A stretch of DNA of 64,000 nucleotides, taken from Fragilariopsis cylindrus CCMP1102 (taxonomy: Eukaryota > Bacillariophyta > Bacillariophyceae > Bacillariales > Bacillariaceae). Both the position numbers and the translations under genes were made by a program. The stretch spans positions 62,001 to 126,000 of the forward strand of contig FMBT01000407.1 of assembly GCA_900095095.1 (NCBI GenBank). The letters run 5' to 3'. The notes beneath the pieces were generated by a model. It did not search any database, was not told the DNA's origin, and saw nothing but the letters and a program-made list of their open reading frames with translations. Below are positions 34,401-46,224 of the stretch, one piece after another. Position 1 is the stretch's first letter. Each line of letters opens with the position of its first letter.

Positions 34401-36304
34401 CTTTCTCGAAAGAAATTTTGTAGAGCGTTACGATATGGTGGAAGTTATATACGAGGTGAACGATGCGATGGATCTCTATCAGTTATCGGAGTTTTTAGAG
34501 GGGATTCGTGAGAAGCTTGCTAAGATCATGGATACCTTCATTAGTAAATTACAGTCATCATCTGAAGGAGTAAATGTACCATATGCGCACAAATGATAGC
34601 ATTGCGACGTCTTAATTGGTTGAAACCATTCTTCGAGAAGAAAATTGAGAGCATCGAGAAAAAGATTGAGAAGTCTAGGAGAACCGATATTTCCTGTCTT
34701 ATCCTCGTACTTAAACAATGCACTGAGAATGCAAAGCGTTTGGATTGGACATCGTGGCCTATTTTACTAGATCTTCTGGATAAATTCCCTAATCTTGTCG
34801 ACAATAAGGGTGTCAATGTAAGATCCAAGTTCGGAGAAGAAGTAACCGAAGATATTTCCTATGGTGTAAGCAGTTCCTTATTCTGTCCCTGTCACGAAGC
34901 TATTTGGTGCGGTGTAGCTGCTACCTTAATACGTGACCTGTGTTATTCGGTTGCTCGAAATCTTTGGGATTATGGAAAGGTACAGCCCTCGACAAGACTT
35001 TCTGAAACTTTGGTACAAAAAGCGACTGAGGCTGCTAAGGCGATTCAGAATCCAGAAAATCTTGACGCATTGAAATTTGATACAGATGTTTGGAAGAGAT
35101 ATCTTCTCAAAAATCACGGCGGACTGTCGGAACAATCCCGTGGAACCAAATGCGTGTTGACGATGGCAGTTGATTGTAGCAATCCCGAGAATAAATCACC
35201 AGCACCAATCATATGGAGAAATGATTCATCAGTTATGGGACAGAGAAACGTTTTGGAAATTATCCACAAACCATGGTACTTGATACGGCAGATTATTTTT
35301 GTTGTAGACATAATTGCGAAGAAATATTTAGTGAAAGAAGATAAAACGGCATATTCTTTTGATGCTCTTTGCAAAAAGATTGGTGTCTCCTCTGAATTAG
35401 CTTCCGAGTTTTTGAAACGTGACATCAAGCTGGACCTAAAATCTCATCTTTTTTATGGTAGAGATTTCAAATCGATATATTCACAAGGGAACAAGCTGAA
35501 TGGTTCTGCAGATAGAACTGTCACCGTACCTAAGACTCGCAAGACTGGATCAACAAGTACGCCAGTCAGAAAACTTATTTTCTGGGATATCATAATCTCT
35601 AGACTCAAAGTATTAGGGTGGAAAGTCGATAGAGGGCATCGTGAAAGTGACTGGTATCTCCTACCCCCTGGTGTTAAAAGGGGAGAAGGTTTTAAACCAA
35701 GAATTGATTTCTTTGACTCGTAAGTGATTTCTAACATATTACTTTGCAGTTGTCGTATCAGTATTGTGGTCTCACCTTTCCTTTCCTTTCCTTTTAGTGC
35801 TCCTCTTGTTATACAGTGTTTGAAAACAAATAGAAAGTACTGCGATCTTCCGGAGATTAAATCAATTCTGGTTGAATATGGTTTATGCCAGACCAAGTTT
35901 GAGGAGTTGAAGGCCGCTAAAGATAAATTTGTCAAAAATGCACCTAGAAACGAGATAATTGATTTTCTTAGGAAGTCTGTAATGGGTGAAGATCAATCTG
36001 TCGGAGAGAAGTCGCTAAAAGAAACAGATCGTGTCAAAGATATCGTGTTCCACAAACCCCAATTGGGTTTGATGCTGATAAAAAACGGCAGCAAAGTTGT
36101 TGTAAGGGAGGTCTCGAACCATGACTACAAGGATCAAATTCATCCCGGGGATGTTTTGATTTCAGTTGGAGACGCTGTGTCAGGAATAAATCTCTTTCAG
36201 ATGTTGTGCAACTTCTGGCGAGTTCCGGAAGGCCTCTAAACGTCAAATTTGAGTATAATGCATGCTCATCGACGAAGCAAAATACCAGTGAGGGGGAAAA
36301 GTAA
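31473..36304 (+). CDS. Large protein of unknown function with repeated VNSWR modules and C-terminal PDZ-like domain
   Basis: I do not recognise the family. Likely exons: 31473-33259, 33310-33858, 33960-34213, 34329-35720 and 35798-36304. Order: a nuclear-looking acidic/basic N-terminus (SRKRKNQP, SRRQRRLEAARSK); two copies of a module with GE-F...DP..FL and VNSWR..LNLP (about 32590-32760 and 32885-33060); a conserved block FFDRPLYFLLMYHVPDV, IEGAGNGAFLTYLGAR, IDLGRYGPFQRSDRK, NFIFSNEVSEWGF; a helical middle part; a short domain with LGWKVDRG and WYLLPPGVKRGEGFKP; and a PDZ-like end (LGLMLIKNGSKVVVREV, IHPGDVLISVGD). About nine frame breaks, each cured by one added base (near 32318, 32836, 32960, 33080, 33130, 34173, 34350-34380, 34590 and 36232), cut it into short ORFs. 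The length would be roughly 1,480 residues. A decaying pseudogene cannot be ruled out. Confidence 0.6.
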
Positions 36305-36559
36305 TGCAAGCTAAAAAAAGTAGAGAAACCCTCCCATTCTTTATGGAGATTAAAAAAAGTAGTGAAGTAAAACTGCGGAATTATCAACATATTCCGAATG
36401 GTTTTGGCAAAACTATATAGCTACATATTCGCCTAGAGTAAATCTCAAATTAGTATATGTCATCTAGGCCAAATTTAGAAGAGAAAATCTAACTCTCATG
36501 ATGTAATTACTTACTGTTCCCCCTTTAGATAATCATTATATATTGCTTTCATCAACCAA

Positions 36560-39500
36560 TCAGCAGGTGTCAAACCAATGCGAATATTTTGAAAGCATTT
36601 CTTTGGACGTTGCTAGTGTCTTGATCAGAACACTTCGTTGGTCGGGGAACAGATGAAAGGGGGCAAGATGGTGAACCACTTCGTTGCTCACTGAAGTTGT
36701 CCACTCATACGCATGAGCAGCAAATTCTCGTTGCACCGACGTGGAATTCAATGGCTGGCCATTTTGTTGATCCTGCAACGCTTGGTGAAGAAGAATCTTT
36801 GCTCGTTTTGCATAATATCCCTTGACTAGTCCACTCCAATGCTTTGCGGCGTAGTCCACTGGCCCATCTGGAACTTGATTTGCACCAAATTTGGTTGGGT
36901 TCCAAGTCGTTATTTGGCATTTGGCGTTCCATTCGTAGAAACGCTGACAACACCATCATCAACGTGGTGTAGATTTCGGTTGCTCAGGATTGACGAAAAA
37001 CAATCGTGTTGTGTCCCTCCTGATGCATCCTTTTGTGCAAGACGACGAGCTGATTCCAACCATGGGTCAAGCAAAAACCCAACATTGGTTCCCAACAGGC
37101 GATCTAAATCTTCAAGTAACGTGATGTATAACCCTCCTGTGCGTATCAGCTCCTCGCGATCCATCGAATTCACCGATCGTGCATCAGAAAAGTTCAGAGC
37201 CATGGGCGTCGTTAACTGAGCCAAAACTTCTCTACCGACATTGACTAGGTCGTACAAAAATGGCTGTGTCGATAGATGCATGTTATCCGCAGCCTGGATA
37301 AAGCTAGTCCAAGCATGAAATAAATCACACAGTACTGGTTTGGGTGTGATTCGATCGCTTTCAAACAAAGTACTCGAAGGACGAGGATTAAGATGGGCAA
37401 CAGCAGTCAAATCTTGGACATTGAAGTCTTGAGCATACGAACTATTCAATAAGAGCTCCCACGCTCGGTAGATAGACTTGTTGGGTTCTTTCAATCCGTA
37501 TCGCTTATGATTCAATTTAATCAAGTGAGTATTAAGATTCTTTACAGGGGCAGAGCGAAAGTTTTGTTCAAAGAGAAATTCGTAGTAAATTGGATTTTGG
37601 TCAATTCCTGAGAGATAATGTTTGAAAAAAGGAAGAGGTAATCATATTTGAGATTTGTTATGGCCGTTAAACAAACAGTGATAAAATAAATTTTCAATTG
37701 TTGATGTCGCACCTTCTGGTGTTGCTCCGATTCCAATTATTGACGACTGTGCTTCCAACGCCTGATACGGAAACGCCTCGTTTAAATGATTTAGATCGCC
37801 CCGCATACCATTGGTATCTCCAAAATTATGCAATTTTGACCAAATAAAGGGCTTTGTATTCACACGCAAACACAAGCACACAAAGGAAAAAAAAGGATAT
37901 AATGAGATTGAGATTGGTTCAATACATTCTCCTATTTTTATGCCGCAAATATAGGAGAAGGATACGGAAAAACAATGTATATTTACTATGGTGTCAAAGA
38001 TTGATAATAAGCATAGTAATGTAATAGGCACTACACGTAATACGGAATCTCGATCAATTCTGCGTGTCACATTGCAACTTATCTACCACTCAACACAACG
38101 CAACAATACTCCATCGTTTTCTAATAAACTCACCGCTCCAAAAAAGGAAGCATTCTGCCATTTTTGCCACTCTCCCTCAGGAGAATAACCCATGTCAACC
38201 ACAATAAACTTTCCCAGTGGTGCACTGTCTACAAATCCTTTCAGGTAAGAAGCCTGTTCATTCGTGTCCCAACCGACAAAAGCAAAACCCTGATACATCC
38301 AATGAGCGTTTGGGTCGGTATTGTTTAATCCAGCGTAAGCTGCTTGGCCTCTACGGTACCAACTTTCATCGTGAGGTATTGTGGACAGCGATTTAGTGCC
38401 ACTATTAGTCTTACTATCCTCAATCGACGCCCGTCTTTGAGTAGCAGTGCTGTTCTGACTCCCATACTGACTGTTACTTCTCCAAGGTGGAACACCTCCG
38501 TTAAAATATCCATCTAAAAATAGAATTAAAATTATATGAGATCATGCAAGTTAACAATAAAAGAAATGATAATAAATAGGTCAATAATGACAACAATAAC
38601 ACACCTAATTGATAGTAATGATCGGTACCAAAGTCCTCGATCAACTGCGACATCCACAAATTTGCTATACGCAAGAACAAAGGATCAACAGAATCAAGCC
38701 ATCCTGTATCGCCATGTGCGGTGATGTTTGAATCATTGTACAATGCCTTGAGTTGAATTGGAACATTGCCCTGAAATGCAGGCAAAACACCAACCATCCC
38801 AAGACTCCGCAATCTTGGCAGTATGTATTCTCGTTGTAATGACCATTGTGACTTCATGAATGATCGGGGCAATGGACCAGCAATACTGTTCCCGTACTCA
38901 TTTTGTCCCCTGCTCCACGTTAAGAAAGCAGGCCCGTTGAACCAAGAACGAATATCGTGATCATCTAGACCCAGTTCCGAAAATACTCTGTGTTGAATTT
39001 CTTCTTGTCCTGTCAGGGCTAAAATCATATTTATGCCACGAAGTGCAAAGCTGTCTATTAGGTTTTGCCATGCAGACCAATCATACCAAACAAGTGAGTA
39101 GCTGTGCGTACAGACATTCATCAAGTAGCTATTCAACACATAATGAACACAGAGTCCAGGTGTATAAGGATAATGATAATGATTAAAAAACAATATAAAA
39201 TATGAGACTTTCGATCCAAGTCGTCAATCAAATCGGGATCGCATCAATTTCGACTATAGCATTATAATACCTACCTCCATTTAGTCGTCCTGTGACGAGT
39301 TATAGCTTTTTTGTCATGACCAAGGGATACCGGCCAAACATCGGGAAGCACAGTATGAGAGCCACCAGCTCGGCCACCCGTGGACCACTCTATGGTGAAA
39401 TTGCAGTACTAGGGAATCGTCATTGTAATATGTATATATTTTGTTTGTAATCATGTTTATTGTGTAAATAAAACCACACGAGAGACCAGAGCCAACAAAT

Positions 39501-40164
39501 AAATGAATGAGTAACTTAATTGTCTGTATGAATAGAAAAATCTTCTCGATATTCGGAACATGGTCCTACATCAGCGTCGTTTCGAATGAATTGAATTACA
39601 CATCAATAAATATAAAATATACATAGTACCAAAGTCCTTATTACTTGACTTGATACCCCTTACCTCCTTAAAGTAATAACCCAGTCCAGCTGTAAGCTCA
39701 GAATGAGATGTACCAGTTATGATAATTATAGTTTCCGTGCTGTTACTTCTATTATGATCACATTATGTTGCTGCTCTAACCGGTACCATTCTCGTCGTCC
39801 GCGCTGCGGATTCTGTAGTAGAATGATTCTTCGTCCTCGTCTTCATTATTAATGCCGTCGTCATCAGCAACAATACGAAGACGAATCGAATCCTTGGCTG
39901 TGGGGTGATTTTTAAGTACACGATCGATCAAACTATATATAGCATTTACAGTCCCCTTATCAGTGGATTTGGGGCTAGAATCAATATCAGAGCTAATATC
40001 ACCGCCATCACCACCGTCACCACTATCATCAATATCGCCGATCGATTTGCTCCTACTTTCGATATTTCTTGCTCTGATATAATTCCTCTTATTCCTAACA
40101 ATACAAGCAATATAAATGATTGCAACAGCAATCGAAGCACTGTCTTTTTACCCGTCTCGGCCAT
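36560..40164 (-). CDS. Alpha-N-acetylglucosaminidase (NAGLU family, GH89)
   Basis: Lysosomal or secreted glycosidase family removing terminal alpha-GlcNAc. The N-terminus is a signal anchor (LLLQSFILLVLLGI). Approximate exons: 40164-39785, about 39740-39664, 39408-39275, 39128-38605, 38513-38134, 37851-37685 and 37607-36560. The junctions at 39275/39128, 38605/38513 and 38134/37851 are in phase; the others are less certain. Motifs: IEWSTGGRAGGSH, NVCTHSYSLVWYDWSAWQ, INMILALTGQEEIQHRVF, GPAFLTWSRGQNEYG, MVGVLPAFQGNVP, FIVVDMGY, PFIWSKLHNFGD, GIGATPEG, then the helical domain with DYAAKHWSGLVKGYY. Where animal NAGLU has DTFNEM, this protein reads DGYFNGGVPPW, so the usual acid/base Glu is not at its place; the second Glu (TPEG) is present. 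Breaks at 36939-36941 and about 40040 each need one base. Confidence 0.85.
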
Positions 40165-40509
40165 CGTACTTCTGCAATGATTTTCCTGGTATTGATTTAT
40201 CAGCTTATATCTTGTACCTTTCTTTTTTCTTTTGTGTTTTTATCTTATTTTGAATGCGATGATGTCAATGAAAGATCTCTATTATCATCAATGATCTTCG
40301 ACGATCGAAGATCTTTCAATCAAACAGTCCCGCGTGAATAACACATTAGTTAAATTGAAATATTCGCTACTAACAACACATTGAACATTGACACATTCAA
40401 GCATACAGTACCCCATAATAACAAGTTGATTCCTTCCTTCTGATCATCTACAAAAAGTAGCAGCTAGCTAGCCTTCATTCGACAAAAACAGTTGGAGGGT
40501 TTTCAGAAC
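40165..40509. promoter_or_regulatory. Divergent promoter region
   Basis: 345 bp between the NAGLU start (-) and the SCI1-like start (+). A short inverted repeat (AAAGATCTC...GAAGATCTTTC) lies at about 40272-40317. No named element. Confidence 0.4.
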
Positions 40510-41886
40510 ATGCCGTCTAAGTCTTCTTCGAGTTCTAGACATCATTCAGATCGCCGTCGTCGGGAAAAACGAAATCGGCACGACGACGAGAACGAGAACG
40601 ACAGCGGAAGTTCTGATGGAGGAGGAAGACGCAATAATAGCAGCAAGAAAATGAAAAAGAAAAAACGCAATGATATCAATGATCTTACACGAAACAAACG
40701 CGATCATAGTAGGGACAGTCATAGCGATATTGAAGACAATTTAGTTGCCAGTAGCCGTGGTAGTAAGCACTACAAAGAACACAGTAGTAGAAGTAGTAGA
40801 GATCGCCACAGTAGTACAAGTAATCGCCGACATCGTCGTCGAGACGATTCGGATAAAAAACGGAAAAAGAGCCGTCAGGATGATTATGATGATCATTCGG
40901 ACGACGATCGGTCTAGAGATAGAAAAAAGAAGTCGAAGAAGTCAAAATCAAAACGGAAGGATAAACAAATAAAGACTTCACCGAAACCTGACAAATCCAA
41001 GTTATTCCCGATGGGAGAACCAATAGGAAACAAACCAGATTCAATGATTAACGCCGATCAAGATTTTTTCAATTACCATCAAGAATTTTGGGTCTACCTT
41101 TACCGTGAGGAGGGGAAATGCTTCAATGATATTGATAACAAAGATTCCCACGCAGCTTTCGCTAGATTTTGTGAGCAGTACAATGCTGGAAAACTTGAGG
41201 AACCCTATTACAAACGAAAATTTCCCCATGAAGTTATCGAAGAAAGCAAAACGACAAAGCATTCTTGGGCTTTCAAAACTACACATGGCGAACGGAAGGG
41301 ATTAGACGACCTCCAAAAGGGGGTGAGAAAACAGACAGAATACAGTAGCACAAACACCAATACAAACATCAACAGCAACAGCCAGTACACAAATAATAGT
41401 ATCGATATTGGTAGCGGTATTAATGCCAAAAATCAGAAAAAGGCTGTCCCGTCCGTACAGCGTCGACCAACTGCCGAGGAACGACTAGAAGATCGGCGTG
41501 CCAATCGACGACTTAAGGAAACAGTTCGACTTACACATGAAGAATTGACAGGAGGATCCAAGGACATTAGGGAAAGGCAATTGGAAAAGAAACGTGATAA
41601 TGCGGCACGGATCCATGGTGCGCACAGAGAAAAAGAAGAAGGAGGCGGAGGTTTGGAGATCTCTGATGGGGTCTTATACGGTGATGGGAAAGAACAGAAT
41701 TCTTTTGCCAGGGAGCGTCGTAACAAGGAACGACGAGAAGCGCATCGCAAAAATCGTATAGAAGAACTTCAATCAAAAGAAGAAGACCGTAAGAACAATA
41801 TGCTAAAAATGCTCGGTCTTGACAATCTTCAGGGACAAGGAAAACTTAAAATTGCCCCTCGAAAGGATCCCCCTTCTAATATCTAA
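40510..41886 (+). CDS. Arg/Ser-rich nuclear protein, SCI1-like
   Basis: 458 residues, single exon, unbroken. The ATG at 40510 is the first in-frame ATG. The first 150 residues are Arg/Ser/Lys/Asp-rich, as in RS splicing or nuclear-speckle proteins. A compact conserved block follows near residues 190-240: ADQDFFNYHQEFWVYLY..E, FNDIDNKDSHAAFARFCEQYNAGKLEEPYYKR. This has the layout of plant STYLE CELL-CYCLE INHIBITOR 1 (DYF...EF..WL.EE..F..L....A...F..F...WN...L...YY). The second half is a charged helix (RRPTAEERLEDRRANRRLK, FARERRNKERREAHRKNR). Probably nuclear; the function outside plants is not established. Confidence 0.7.
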   Translation: MPSKSSSSSRHHSDRRRREKRNRHDDENENDSGSSDGGGRRNNSSKKMKKKKRNDINDLTRNKRDHSRDSHSDIEDNLVASSRGSKHYKEHSSRSSRDRHSSTSNRRHRRRDDSDKKRKKSRQDDYDDHSDDDRSRDRKKKSKKSKSKRKDKQIKTSPKPDKSKLFPMGEPIGNKPDSMINADQDFFNYHQEFWVYLYREEGKCFNDIDNKDSHAAFARFCEQYNAGKLEEPYYKRKFPHEVIEESKTTKHSWAFKTTHGERKGLDDLQKGVRKQTEYSSTNTNTNINSNSQYTNNSIDIGSGINAKNQKKAVPSVQRRPTAEERLEDRRANRRLKETVRLTHEELTGGSKDIRERQLEKKRDNAARIHGAHREKEEGGGGLEISDGVLYGDGKEQNSFARERRNKERREAHRKNRIEELQSKEEDRKNNMLKMLGLDNLQGQGKLKIAPRKDPPSNI

Positions 41887-42024
41887 AAGTTGATTTGTTT
41901 TCTTAAATCTACAATTCCTACTGGAGAACAAACTACCAGTAAAAGATAATAATTCACTCATCTTAATACATGCTTGCTATTTTATTAATAAAATTATTAG
42001 AAAAATATTAGAACATAAACCGAG

Positions 42025-43203
42025 TTAAATGGAGTCTTCGTTACTATTCTTTTCCTCATTTTGATTTGAATCGGAATCATCGTCTTTGTCACCTTTTATT
42101 TGAATTACGACGAAACCTAAAGCAATTAGTCCAGAAATGGCACCAACGATTCCCCAGAATATGGAACTCAAATTGGTTGCACTATCAACAAATAGAGTCT
42201 GATAAATTTGTAGTCCAGATTCGACTTGATACCAAGAAGCAGCCAAAAGAGATATTCCCAATACTCTATGTAAAATTTCCCAAGAGCTACGAATACGAGT
42301 CTTATCTTCGCCTTTACCTGGAGTATTTGGACGGAATTGACCACTACCCAATTGAACAGAACCAAAACGAAAACGATCAAGCCTATGGTACGGTGTGGAT
42401 AAGGTTCGGCGTTGAAATGACGTGGATTGCCACCGGCAGGAGTTTCCTCGATGATCGCAGCAACTCCAAATGCAAAGGCTGCAATCGTCAATAATACAAC
42501 AAGAAGATTTAAATACTGATGGATCTTTAACCATAACCCATCTGGAAACCATTTCGTAATATAGCAGCACCAATTGCAATCGGCGATAAGATTCCCCAAG
42601 CAAGTGCAGCACACCATCCATGTGCTTTCCACAAAGCTTTCTTTCTAGTTTCAACTGTTTCCGCTACACCTTCAAGAAGATCAACAGAAAAAGACCCTCT
42701 AGCTTCGTGCATGAAAAAATTGTTACCAAAACCGTTGGCACCAATAAATGTATTCGGTCCAATCACAATCGGTATTTCGTTAGCTTCATCTAATATTTTT
42801 GTAAATTGCAAAGTTGTTGCCCCCCTTCTTGAACGACAGATGGTTCAATCAATGTCTGTTGGTCCTCTGGCATTGGTACAACACCTGCCAAGATAATAGA
42901 TGTCATGTCATATTTCTTTACTTCGCCACTGCTGGGAAGAGCTACAACGGCGGAACTTCCTACCATTTGTCCGTTTTCACTAAACCCAATAGCCACCCAT
43001 GAGTCTTTAGGAACTGTGTAGATCATTGTCACTGTATCTAATCCACCGGCTCGTTCATCGCCATTATTGACGATATACGCTAAGGTTGATCCAGATAGTT
43101 GACCTCCTAGTCCTATTGTAGTTAGGTCTTTTTGTCCGTACGTCACAACCGCCAACGCCAGTACAGCGTTCACTGCAATTAAAAGAGAACGAATGAAAGC
43201 CAT
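42025..43203 (-). CDS. DOMON domain-cytochrome b561 membrane protein (three frame breaks)
   Basis: Likely a transmembrane ascorbate/ferric reductase of the CYB561-DOMON group. Signal peptide (LLIAVNAVLALAVVTYG), DOMON domain (YTVPKDSWVAIGFSENGQMVGSSAVVALP), then b561 helices: KAHGWCAALAWGILSPIAIGAAILR with a haem-ligand His, WFPDGLWLKIHQYLNLLVVLLTIAAFAF with the second, YPHRTIGLIVFVLVLFNWV with the third, and SSWEILHRVLGISLLAASWYQVE with the fourth, then a last TM helix and an acidic tail. Breaks at about 42803, 42555 and 42347 each need one base. When they are bridged, the four His and five to six helices fall in the family order, about 393 residues. It faces the SCI1-like gene at its 3' end. 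Confidence 0.83.
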
Positions 43204-44990
43204 TTTTCTTTCCTCTCCCTCTCTCTATCGTTTGACTTCTATGTATCCGATATTCTCAATATCTCGCTCAACATACCCGGAATGGTGAATACAATGTGCA
43301 ATTTGTCGTACAATAAAGAAGTGCTGTGAACTAGTATTATTCAGGTTGACTCAGACTCTAACAAGTACAATTGCTTGTAAGTACTGTAAACTTTTTTTGA
43401 TACCTTATCTCGTCAAGCGATGGTTGTGATGTGTCAATCTTGCGATATTAGAGATACTTCAATGGGCAGTATTAATCCAAGAATGAAAGAGTAAACTTAT
43501 ACAATTTTAGTCGTGCGAAAAAAGCGATGTCATGCGTAAACTTGTTCGGTTCTGTGTACATTTATTTAAGGTGGTAGGACCAGGCGATAAAAATATATGT
43601 AAGCTATAAACTAGGTATTTATTTATAAACCCAAATATATATGCCCTTGGTGGGTTTTTCACTACAAAAGCTACGGTAACTTACACTTGTTAGGAAAATT
43701 ATTTTATGTGCAGTAAGAATTGAAATAGAAAATTATTTTCCATCGATACATACAATGGGAATAAATCGAATCTCCATGGATCTATTTAATACATACTTAC
43801 CAGAAAAAATATAAATATTTGTACTGTTAATAGAGACAAAAAGTATTGGTTGGATTTGGTCATTTGGGGAAAATTATATGAGGTCTGGCAGGCAAATTTC
43901 GAATTGCCAGGAAGAGGTGCATAAGGTGTTAAGCTAGCTAAGGTAGTGATTATATTAATTTTATCAATATTATAGCTACTGTATTTAGTTTGTATTGCTT
44001 TAATTGATCTGTGAGTATGTTTGACCATTAGTCTTTGTCAGGTGTGATGCCGTGTAACCACGAGGACTAGAGAAGGAGGATGCCAGTGCGCAGGGGCTCT
44101 GGTAAACTCAACAAAGAGAGGATTAAAAGTCAAATAGTAGAGTATGAGCTAGAAAAATAGTACAGTTGCCGCTATTATCCTTATACTAGTTAATGCAATA
44201 ATTATTACTGTTATCGTTACATTAAGAGAGGACCCATTGTCACGGGGTATATTGGACGTGTTTTTTCAGAAAAATAAGTAAAAATATTCATGTTTTTACT
44301 AAGAGAGATTATGTACTAGGACCTAGGACCCCCCCCCCCCCCCCCCCCGGACCAAATTAGAAAACACCTCTTTCTTCTTATTAACCATATGAATTCCTTC
44401 ATTTTGTCTGGTAACTTCGTATCAAATAGACCAATATCAGTGGAGTATTAGTTACATTCCCATTGTATGTATCGATCGATGGAAAATTATTTTTCATTCC
44501 AATTGTTACACTGAATACTAACACCTTCAAATACAAGTGAAAATCTGTCTCCAGGGCCAGGTAGAAAAAAACTACAAAAAAAGTTTAACCAAGTAGGACT
44601 TGTTAGCTAACGAGCATAACAGGCCAAGGCATACAGTAGCAAGTTGAACATATATTACCTCTACTACAAAACTAGAATTTCAGTGGTTCGCTGTTTGTTG
44701 TGCCAGCATGTTTATTGACAACAGCAGCACTGAAGCAGCAGCATTAAATAAAATCTAGGTACATAATATTTTCATCTTTGGGGGTATCATCAGTATTTTG
44801 GAATTTGTATGAGCTATTTTGTTGGTTATATTTTGTTGCAGCTAATTTTTTTAAATTAACCATCACTATCAAAATTATATCACCTGCACCAATTGGTTGA
44901 TACAGTACGGTAGGATCATAAGGGGGTAGAGTAGATATCTGAATTTAATCTAATCACGCATGTTGCAGTGCCGATTTTGGTGCACTCTCA
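43204..44990. other. 1.8 kb gene-free region with a 20-nt poly-C tract
   Basis: AT-rich. Contains an uninterrupted C run at 44329-44348. No ORF with recognisable content, no RNA gene and no long repeat seen. Confidence 0.6.
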
Positions 44991-46224
44991 TCAGCTACTA
45001 TTGGTTGTGGTGGGTGGTTCATATGATGGTTTTTGATTGGATGATGATGCATCATTATTACTAACGGAATTTTGCCCTTGACCTTGCCGTTGTCCCTGCC
45101 GTCGTCGTCCTCGAAACATCTTCTTTTTCAGTCCCAAAAAAGGTTTTATCATTTTAAAAACCCTACTTTGTTTTTTCCGTCGCTCCTTAGCCGATAGTGG
45201 AAGAAACCCACTATTATTGTCATCCATAGGATTGCTTGTTGTTGTTGTTGTTGTTTGTGCCTCATTGTTATTTTGACTATTCCCTTCAGTCAACAGAAGG
45301 TTCTCATTCCAATCATGAACAAAAAGACGATATTCATCCTCAAGCATTTTGCGAGTTGCACGTACTACCGACAAAATCTTTTGACGAACGGGCCGTAACT
45401 TTGGATTTGTTGATAAAATAGTATTATCGACAAAACAAGCCAAAAAGCCACAGAAAACAATGATAAAACCTGCCAATATCAGCGTAAGAAAACCATAATC
45501 ACGTACAACCGTAAACGTCAATATAACGCTAGCGATGACTAAGACACAAAAGAAAATCAAGGCAATGTGAATAGACCAAGCCGCAACTCGTTCGGCGTTA
45601 TAATCGTTAACGAAGTTGTCATTGCTGACTCTTATATTGTTATCATGCTTGCATTTTTCTTTATTATTCATTGCTACCCTGGGAGTTTGATTGCTCGTAT
45701 GTTGAGTTGGACTCTGTATATGAAAAGGTGGAGGGCCTTGCGAAACATTCGATGGAGCAACGTGAGAGTTCCCAATAGACACAGGATCAGATACTTCGTT
45801 CATCATCCCAGGAACTGTGGCTACCGTCAGTCTTGGTTGTTGCTCTTGCTCTGGTTCTTGGACTTGCTCTTGTTGTTGTAGGTATGATGGTGGTTTCAAT
45901 ATGCTAGCATTACCAGCTTTGTTCGTGTTCTCCATCGATTGCGTAACCGTCGCTGTCGCTATGTGACAACAGGTGATTCTTCTTCCAGAGGTCCCAAAGT
46001 GACAAAGTTTCCCACCGCCCCCACCACCACGAACGCCTCCTCCACCACCACTAAAGCACTGAACTGAAACGTGTGTGGCCTGACATCTCACCAGATACGA
46101 AAATATTGGATTCTTCGATTGAGGAGTTTTGTTCCAGTGAGCTTTGAGATTGATCCGGCTCCAGTACATCACTGAAGGCGAACAGTGAAGAGCTCGTATG
46201 ATGAGTAGGTGTACTTCCCGTCAT
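44991..46224 (-). CDS. Two-TM membrane protein of unknown function
   Basis: Not recognised. The start at 46224 gives a Ser-rich N-terminus (MTGSTPTHHTSSSLFAFSD). Two breaks near 46055 and 45960 (each cured by one base) lead through VVVEEAFVVVGAVGNFVTLG into the long frame. The middle has Gln/Glu/Pro-rich disorder, then two close transmembrane segments, IHIALIFFCVLVIASVILTF and FLTLILAGFIIVFCGFLACF, a helix (VRQKILSVVRATRKMLEDEY) and a basic tail (RRKKQSRVF, MFRGRRRQGQRQGQGQ). About 411 residues. The hairpin with long disordered flanks suggests an organelle-membrane protein; no function is proposed. The more downstream start (46172) gives a Gly-rich N-terminus that looks like an out-of-frame reading. 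Confidence 0.6.
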
